Shown: in pieces, positions 30,882-35,868 of the stretch
Position numbering within the stretch: position 1 is the stretch's first letter
Layout of the letters: each line of letters starts with the position of its first letter
DNA from: Dehalococcoidia bacterium
GTDB taxonomy: Bacteria; Chloroflexota; Dehalococcoidia; SZUA-161
Assembly: GCA_030619685.1 (NCBI GenBank)
Contig: JAUXAX010000018.1
Span: 1 to 35,868 of the forward strand
Direction of reading: 5' to 3'
DNA: 35,868 nucleotides
Translations under genes and position numbers: made by a program
Notes under the pieces: generated by a model
Databases searched by the model: none
What the model was told of the DNA's origin: nothing
What the model saw: the letters and a program-made list of their open reading frames with translations, nothing else

Positions 30882-31712
30882 CTACTCTCCCTTCGCTTTC
30901 AACTCCATCAATTCCTTCCAAGTGTTCCTCTCAAGGAAGCTGCCGAGGACGTTCGCTTCCATCTCACCGAACATAGCGAAGGGCACGGCGAAGCTCATGA
31001 CGTCGTCTTTGAGCTGGCGCTTGATTTGGACCCGTGCAGAGATATCGGTAAGCCCAACCACTGCCCTTGGATGTTCGCGCAAAGCCTCATTGAAGGGGTA
31101 AATTCCGATCGTCTGGCAGCCGGCTGCCTGGGGGATGATAACGGCCTCGTTGCTATCCCTTTCATAGCTGGCTAAGACTACCAGTGCCGAAAGCTGGTCC
31201 ATGTCTGCAAGGAAGACTACTGTCGCGGGCTCCTCCTTGTCAGGTTCAACCTGCCCCAGCGGCTTGAAAACCACGTATTCGAAAGTAATATCAGTGATGG
31301 GCAGGCACTCGATGAACTTCATGACCAGCTCGGGGGTCTTTACGTACCTTTCACCATATACAATCTCATCGTAAAGCTCATTACCGATGAACGGCTTGAC
31401 CATCTCGGCTAACTGTATGCCTGGCTCCCAGTCTTTGTTACCCATGGAGAGGAAGTGACAGAAGGCCTCCTCGCCGCCAGGGAAGTTCTTGTACTGGTTC
31501 CCAAACCCAAGGCCGACGCCGCCACCGGGGCAGCCGAAGGTCTTACGGTCGAAAACAGCTTGTCTGCCACGCACCGCCACAGCCAGCATGAACATGACGC
31601 AGCTAAACTTACCTTCTTTGAACTGGACGGCGTTAGCTGGCCTGTCATCGGTTAGAAGTATGGCCACAGGTTCATATTTAAGGGCAAGTGCTTCTGCAAT
31701 CACGCTTTTCAT
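30882..31712 (-). CDS. DUF169 family protein
   Basis: 276 residues from ATG 31712, preceded by gaggaggcg. The start LALKYEPVAILLTDDRP, the cysteine motif TFGCPGGGVGLGF and the C-terminal GLTDISARVQIKRQLKDDVM with FAVPFAMFGEME are typical of DUF169. The function of the family is not established; it is common in anaerobes, and the conserved cysteine suggests a redox or cofactor role. It follows the short ORF at 31716-31898 by three bases. Confidence 0.85.
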   Translation of the reverse strand: MKSVIAEALALKYEPVAILLTDDRPANAVQFKEGKFSCVMFMLAVAVRGRQAVFDRKTFGCPGGGVGLGFGNQYKNFPGGEEAFCHFLSMGNKDWEPGIQLAEMVKPFIGNELYDEIVYGERYVKTPELVMKFIECLPITDITFEYVVFKPLGQVEPDKEEPATVVFLADMDQLSALVVLASYERDSNEAVIIPQAAGCQTIGIYPFNEALREHPRAVVGLTDISARVQIKRQLKDDVMSFAVPFAMFGEMEANVLGSFLERNTWKELMELKAKGE

Positions 31713-31715
31713 GCT

Positions 31716-31898
31716 TTACGCCTCCTCTATTTTCGTAGCTTTTCTCTCCACCGCTAGCAGGGAGGTCAGGGCGGCCAAGCCAGCAAAACCCGCTCCCGAT
31801 ATGTAGTGTTCGAGGTCAACGCAATTCGGATACTTTTGGGACAAAAGGCAAAGGACACTTTTATGACAGCTGACCAGCCCCCAATTATTATAACCCAC
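31716..31898 (-). CDS. Short conserved-looking protein upstream of DUF169
   Basis: 60 residues from GTG 31898. SCHKSVLCLLSQKYPNCVDL then EHYISGAGFAGLAAL faintly resembles C_GCAxxG-type cysteine motifs. Its stop overlaps the ribosome binding region of the DUF169 gene, implying coupling. The start codon is unsure and the gene may be 5'-truncated. Confidence 0.35.
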   Translation of the reverse strand: MGYNNWGLVSCHKSVLCLLSQKYPNCVDLEHYISGAGFAGLAALTSLLAVERKATKIEEA

Positions 31899-32233
31899 TC
31901 TTCCAAAGCAAGAATAGTTCCTTTCTTGCCCTCGGTTCCTCGAAGCTGAAGCCCAGTTTTGAATCTTAGCGGATCTTTTTTCACCGAAAGTGCTGCAAAT
32001 AGGGGATGCTACGGCGGATATCTGGGATGAGGGTTACCGGAATGTACTCTGAAAGGACTTCTTAGTGGTGACTCGGTCCCCTTGAACAATGCGCCCTTAT
32101 GTTCAATCCAAAGTAGAAAACCAGCGAGGCTAGCCAAGCGAACAAGTCGCTAGAAAGTGCAACCGCTGAATTCATTTCAACTTCCTCATATTGAAATACA
32201 TAGCAATAAGGATACCGCAATTGATCTTATTGC

Positions 32234-32262
32234 TTGCGTCAGTCTATGGCGACACGTATAAT
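32234..32262 (+). promoter_or_regulatory. Promoter of the DUF4268 gene
   Basis: TTGCGT (32234-32239), a 17-base spacer and a perfect TATAAT (32257-32262), about 90 bases before the ATG. The rest of 31985-32354 shows no gene. Confidence 0.6.
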
Positions 32263-32354
32263 GCCACAAAGGAGCTTGAAGGGCAACAATGCATTTATAA
32301 TGTTTGCATAGCGAAGCTTGATAGAAAATGCAGTAAGCATTAGGAGGAGAGAAA

Positions 32355-33314
32355 ATGACCAGTGATCTTGGGAGGCTTGAAAGGGTAGATTTAAGAGATT
32401 TTTGGAAAGATGAAACAAGAGATTTCACGCCTTGGTTAGCAAGAGTAGACAATTTGGAACTACTTGGCGAAGCGATAGGTATAGACATCGAATTGGAAGA
32501 TACAAATGTTGAAGTTGGGAGCTTTAAAGCTGACTTGGTAGCTAAGGATATTGGCAATGATAGGACGGTCATAATTGAGAATCAATTAGAAAGAACTAAT
32601 CATGATCATTTGGGGAAGATAATTACGTATGCTTCAGGACTAGGTGCGGATATAGTCATCTGGATTTGCAGGTCAGTAACTGAAGAGCACAGGAGAGCTA
32701 TCGATTGGCTGAATGAAATCACGAGTGAAGAAATTGCCTTCTTCGCAATTGAAATAGAATTATGGAAGATTATTGACTCCATGCCAGCGCCAAAGTTCAA
32801 TGTAGTGTGCCGTCCGAACATATGGGCAAAATCAGTTAAGGAAACCTCGGGCGTGAAAACGATGACCGAAACGAAGCTGTTGTACGAAGAATTTTGGAGT
32901 GGACTGAAAGACTATATGAAACAAAATCAGACTTACTTAGAATTGCGTAAACCTAGACCAAGTAACTCATATTCATTTGCAGTAGGCAAGTCAAGATTTC
33001 GTATTAGATGTTCAGTCAGTATTAAAAACAATAGGTTGGGATGCGAGTTATACTTAGCAGGAGCGCGGGCAAAGTCAGCTTTTGTACAACTTAAGAAAGA
33101 CGAAAAGGAAATTGAAGATGAAATAGGATCTCCGTTAGAATGGCGTGAGCTTCCAGAAGGACAAGACTCCAGAATAATTCTTCACAGAAATGGTTCTTTG
33201 CGTGATGAAAGCAACTGGAGTGACTACTTCCAGTGGTTCCAAGAATATTCAGAGAAGTTTCATAAGGCTTTCTCAAAGCGGATAAAAAGATTGCAACTAT
33301 CAGGAGAAGAATAA
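32355..33314 (+). CDS. DUF4268 protein with PD-(D/E)XK-like nuclease domain
   Basis: 319 residues from ATG 32355 after aggaggaga. The N-terminal half has the restriction-endonuclease-like core: VGSFKADLVAKD (Asp) then RTVIIENQLERTNHDHLGKI (Glu-Asn-Gln) and IVIWICRSVTEEHRRAIDWL. The C-terminal half (LYEEFWSGLKDYMKQNQTYL, RIRCSVSIKNNRLGCELYL) is DUF4268. Such proteins are common in genomic islands and resemble nuclease subunits of defence systems; the target is unknown. Base composition is more AT-rich than the surface-protein genes, consistent with horizontal transfer. Confidence 0.8.
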   Translation: MTSDLGRLERVDLRDFWKDETRDFTPWLARVDNLELLGEAIGIDIELEDTNVEVGSFKADLVAKDIGNDRTVIIENQLERTNHDHLGKIITYASGLGADIVIWICRSVTEEHRRAIDWLNEITSEEIAFFAIEIELWKIIDSMPAPKFNVVCRPNIWAKSVKETSGVKTMTETKLLYEEFWSGLKDYMKQNQTYLELRKPRPSNSYSFAVGKSRFRIRCSVSIKNNRLGCELYLAGARAKSAFVQLKKDEKEIEDEIGSPLEWRELPEGQDSRIILHRNGSLRDESNWSDYFQWFQEYSEKFHKAFSKRIKRLQLSGEE

Positions 33315-33542
33315 ACGGCTAAAGCTTACTAACTTCAAAATCTCCGAACTACAATAGAGATGCCATTATGTTCCACTGACACTGTGGGTCGAGAAGTCGA
33401 ATATCAACTGCACACTTCAACTTATTGTTGCCCTTACACATGACAATCCAAGCTATTGTTACCCCGTGGGTACACAATCTGGACTATTGCTAGCTGTGTT
33501 ATCAGACAAGCACCTACTACGTATTTTCATTGCGGTTATCCT

Positions 33543-34730
33543 CTATTGATTAACTCGAAATGTGCCAGCATCATCAAACAGGTCGCATCTCTCACGGTTA
33601 AACGCTTGCCAGAGACGGTCACATAGCTGCTTGGTCAGTAATTTACGTTCCTCAGAGATGTTTTCAGCATAGAAGTTGCCCAACTCAATATGCTGTTCCT
33701 GCCATTTCACTCTACTGTCTTCGGCTGAGTGACCACTGACAGCAAGCCATATACCCTTGGCATTGAATATTGACAAGCTTACCACTAGCGGTGTCAGTGG
33801 TAGATATTGCTCATAAATACTTTGGATAAATCGCATGAAGTTTACTATCAGAGGGATTTCTACTAGACTAGCGACGAATATCCCGTATTCGCTTTCTCTT
33901 TCTATTAGTTTGCCAAACTCAATGTAACCGTTTGAGAATACCTCAATGTATTTGTCGAAGGAAGGATTATTATAGTAGGGAGTGCTTTGGTCTGCTCTCA
34001 AACCATTGATAGTGGGGTAGGGCTGTCCACACGAAATTCGCCCTCCGCTATATCCCGCTAATTGTTGTGGTGGATTAAGCATCATTTGACGCAAGTCATT
34101 ATCCTGGTTATCAAATACAATCTCATCACGCAAAAAAGCCGGTGAAGCAGATATGACCATTTGTGTCTGATTGCCAATGTTCTCGAGGATTTGTGCTTTT
34201 CTAGTGAAAAGGAAGCGATCTAAGCGGTTTAGATTAGCCAATCTTCTATCGAAGGCTTCGCCAATCTCATCAATCGTCATCTTGTCCTTCTGTCTACCGT
34301 GCCTCTTCCAAAATTGATTCAACCCTCTAAAAGTTACCATATGGGGTGCGTTAATACTCTCTGGAATGGAGATAACAATTACCACTCTTCCGTTGCTTAA
34401 CGATATATCTTCTATATCCAAACTCACTATCCTTTTATCTACGTTATCTAAACAGCTATTCGTTATTCGCTCCACGTGGCTACCTGCTTCAATACCGTCC
34501 ATACTTGTGGGAATTCCATCTTCATCTTCTGCGATACCAATTATTATATGTCCCCCATGATGATTTGCCATTGAAGCTATATCTTTCAGCATCTCTCGTT
34601 TATCATCAGGGGAATCCCCATACATATCCCGCTTATACTCGACTGTATCCCGCTCTTGAAACTGGTCATCTACAAGTCTTTGAAGGTCTTGCTCCCGTAG
34701 GTCAGACAATTTCTTACCACGAAAAAGCAT
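33543..34730 (-). CDS. AlbA_2/Schlafen-type DNA-binding domain protein
   Basis: 395 residues. The N-terminal 150 residues (TVEYKRDMYG, then EMLKDIASMANHHGGHIIIG and IAEDEDGIPTSMDGI) are the AlbA_2 (Schlafen AAA_4) domain, with FKRHG-like FWKRHGRQKDKMT closing it. The C-terminal 240 residues are unrecognised. AlbA_2 proteins bind nucleic acid or nucleotides and include transcriptional regulators and antiviral effectors. It is AT-rich like its neighbours, convergent with the DUF4268 gene. The start at 34730 has no strong ribosome binding site. The 34731-35046 gap holds no gene that I can support. Confidence 0.82.
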   Translation of the reverse strand: MLFRGKKLSDLREQDLQRLVDDQFQERDTVEYKRDMYGDSPDDKREMLKDIASMANHHGGHIIIGIAEDEDGIPTSMDGIEAGSHVERITNSCLDNVDKRIVSLDIEDISLSNGRVVIVISIPESINAPHMVTFRGLNQFWKRHGRQKDKMTIDEIGEAFDRRLANLNRLDRFLFTRKAQILENIGNQTQMVISASPAFLRDEIVFDNQDNDLRQMMLNPPQQLAGYSGGRISCGQPYPTINGLRADQSTPYYNNPSFDKYIEVFSNGYIEFGKLIERESEYGIFVASLVEIPLIVNFMRFIQSIYEQYLPLTPLVVSLSIFNAKGIWLAVSGHSAEDSRVKWQEQHIELGNFYAENISEERKLLTKQLCDRLWQAFNRERCDLFDDAGTFRVNQ

Positions 34731-35046
34731 AGTGTTCTACCTCCCGCTACTCCCATAGATTCTCCTTGGTTTAAATCATTATGCTCAACACGGTCATCAT
34801 TATACCTAGCATATACTATCATAATCATACAATTTAGGCAGCAAAGATTGCAAAGTGATTGCATTCGTAGTGATTGTTAACGAAACCGAGAATTGTTCAG
34901 CGAGGTATAGCTTACACGCGAAATGGTTTTGGGGTGAATACACACCCAAACGCCTCTATCCAGAACTTTCGTAAAATGACTACATCCTCGTCATTTTCTA
35001 CCCTGCTGGCCATTAACATGAAACTAGTCCCCATATTTTCCCGGTA

Positions 35047-35760
35047 TCAGCCCAACTCTGCCCATCGCGCCAGAGTGTACGACGGGGGCAGTTCACACTT
35101 TCGAGTCTCCGTAACCCAGATATACTCGTTGACAAGTGCTAGCACTGTCGAATTTGGTCGCCCTAGTTCTTTGGGAAGATCGTCAATTTGGAAACCTTTG
35201 TTCCTGCATAGGATCCCAATGTGGGAGGTCAGGCCTCTGATTATTTTCAGGTACCTGGAATACGATTTAGGACTAGCATCACATTTGAAGCTAATTCGCA
35301 TTGCTTCATCCCAAGGCATCAATGCTTTCGGCCTGATGGCGAAGAGGATCTTAGAGGCTGCGGTTGCGCCGATATGAACCTCCAGTTTTCTCCCACCGCG
35401 AACACGCCGAGCCCCCGTCTTGTCCTTAAGAGAATCATATGCATGAGCGGCTACTTCCAGTTCATGATCCCCCAGGTCCCAGAGTGGTTTATTATTTGTA
35501 AATAAACTAGCGCCGTCTACCTGGTACCAGTTCAAGATACTATTTGATGCAACATCATGTTGATCCTCTGAAAGATGCCTGCACCCCCAAGCATTTAACC
35601 ATTTCATGATAGAAATGCGATGCGCGGGATTGGTCAGGTCTATGCTACTGCCCGTAGCCTTGTTCAGGCGTTCAAGCGATTTATTGAAGGGCGTTAGGGA
35701 ATCGTACATGGTGCTAGCAAGAGCCAGCTTACATAGTGTCACATTCTCGTAATTCACCAT
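35047..35760 (-). CDS. Hypothetical protein with PWDE motif
   Basis: 237 residues from ATG 35760, seven bases after gggagg. The central IGATAASKILFAIRPKALMP then PWDEAMRISF is a block I have seen in uncharacterised bacterial proteins, but I cannot name the family. The N-terminal region is helical (LASTMYDSLTPFNKSLERLN). No signal peptide or membrane segment. Its place beside the AlbA_2 and DUF4268 genes suggests an island function. Confidence 0.65.
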   Translation of the reverse strand: MVNYENVTLCKLALASTMYDSLTPFNKSLERLNKATGSSIDLTNPAHRISIMKWLNAWGCRHLSEDQHDVASNSILNWYQVDGASLFTNNKPLWDLGDHELEVAAHAYDSLKDKTGARRVRGGRKLEVHIGATAASKILFAIRPKALMPWDEAMRISFKCDASPKSYSRYLKIIRGLTSHIGILCRNKGFQIDDLPKELGRPNSTVLALVNEYIWVTETRKCELPPSYTLARWAELG

Positions 35761-35868
35761 TTAGAAACCTCCCACTATTGTATTAAAAGCCCCATGAAGT
35801 ACGCAGTTGACATCTTCATTGCCATCCCTTCCCTTCCTGGTAAATATATCATCGCCGTTGCCTCACGG

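Overview
The window looks like a chromosomal segment of an uncultured member of the Chloroflexota, probably class Dehalococcoidia. The basis is inference from gene content: several large secreted proteins that end in a Pro-Thr or Gly-Ser stalk, one transmembrane helix and a short Arg-rich tail; a terminase/portal remnant; a DUF169 protein; and DUF1573-type lipoproteins. I see no rRNA or tRNA gene, so the placement is tentative. The segment is accessory in character, with many repeats, gene remnants and mobile-element pieces.

Region 1 (1-9930) is a surface-protein locus on the + strand: a fibronectin-type-III-like repeat protein cut by the window edge, a Cys-rich secreted protein, a PKD/Big_2 protein and a von Willebrand A/Big_2 protein. 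They have long, structured intergenic leaders and recognisable promoters. Minus-strand remnants of one small membrane-protein family lie behind at least two of them. A related secreted protein with three DUF11 repeats sits on the minus strand at 17484-19205.

Region 2 (10073-14302) is a decayed redox/integration island and holds the most interesting signal. Two paralogous DUF1573-like lipoprotein genes (10237-10671 + and 12251-12916 -) are each interrupted by an in-frame TGA at the same place, directly after Gly-Cys. In both, homology continues across the TGA, and a hairpin with a GGUC or GGUU apex starts at exactly the same distance downstream. I interpret both as selenoproteins with a vicinal Cys-Sec pair; the second is fused to a CcmH-like domain. 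Around them are a TlpA-like thioredoxin pseudogene, a tyrosine-recombinase remnant, an excisionase-like gene, an alcohol dehydrogenase 5' remnant and a truncated CFI-box protein.

Region 3 (14700-17365) has a HEAT-repeat protein and a MauE/DoxX-like membrane protein. The latter lies between two inverted copies of a dispersed repeat that recurs near 27-29 kb.

Region 4 (19786-27486) is a nested mobile region. A promoter with a LexA-box-like dyad precedes a phage packaging cluster (small ORF, small-terminase-like, large terminase, HTH/zinc protein, portal). The portal is cut off where a minus-strand module begins: a large serine recombinase with two SANT/Myb-like C-terminal domains and two small upstream genes, followed at a distance by a zinc-ribbon protein and an autoregulated-looking small gene.

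Region 5 (27800-35868) returns to chromosomal-type genes: trehalose-6-phosphate synthase, a PfkB-type phosphofructokinase and a DUF169 protein, then a DUF4268 nuclease-like protein, an AlbA_2/Schlafen-type protein and an unrecognised 237-residue protein that may form a defence-like cluster.
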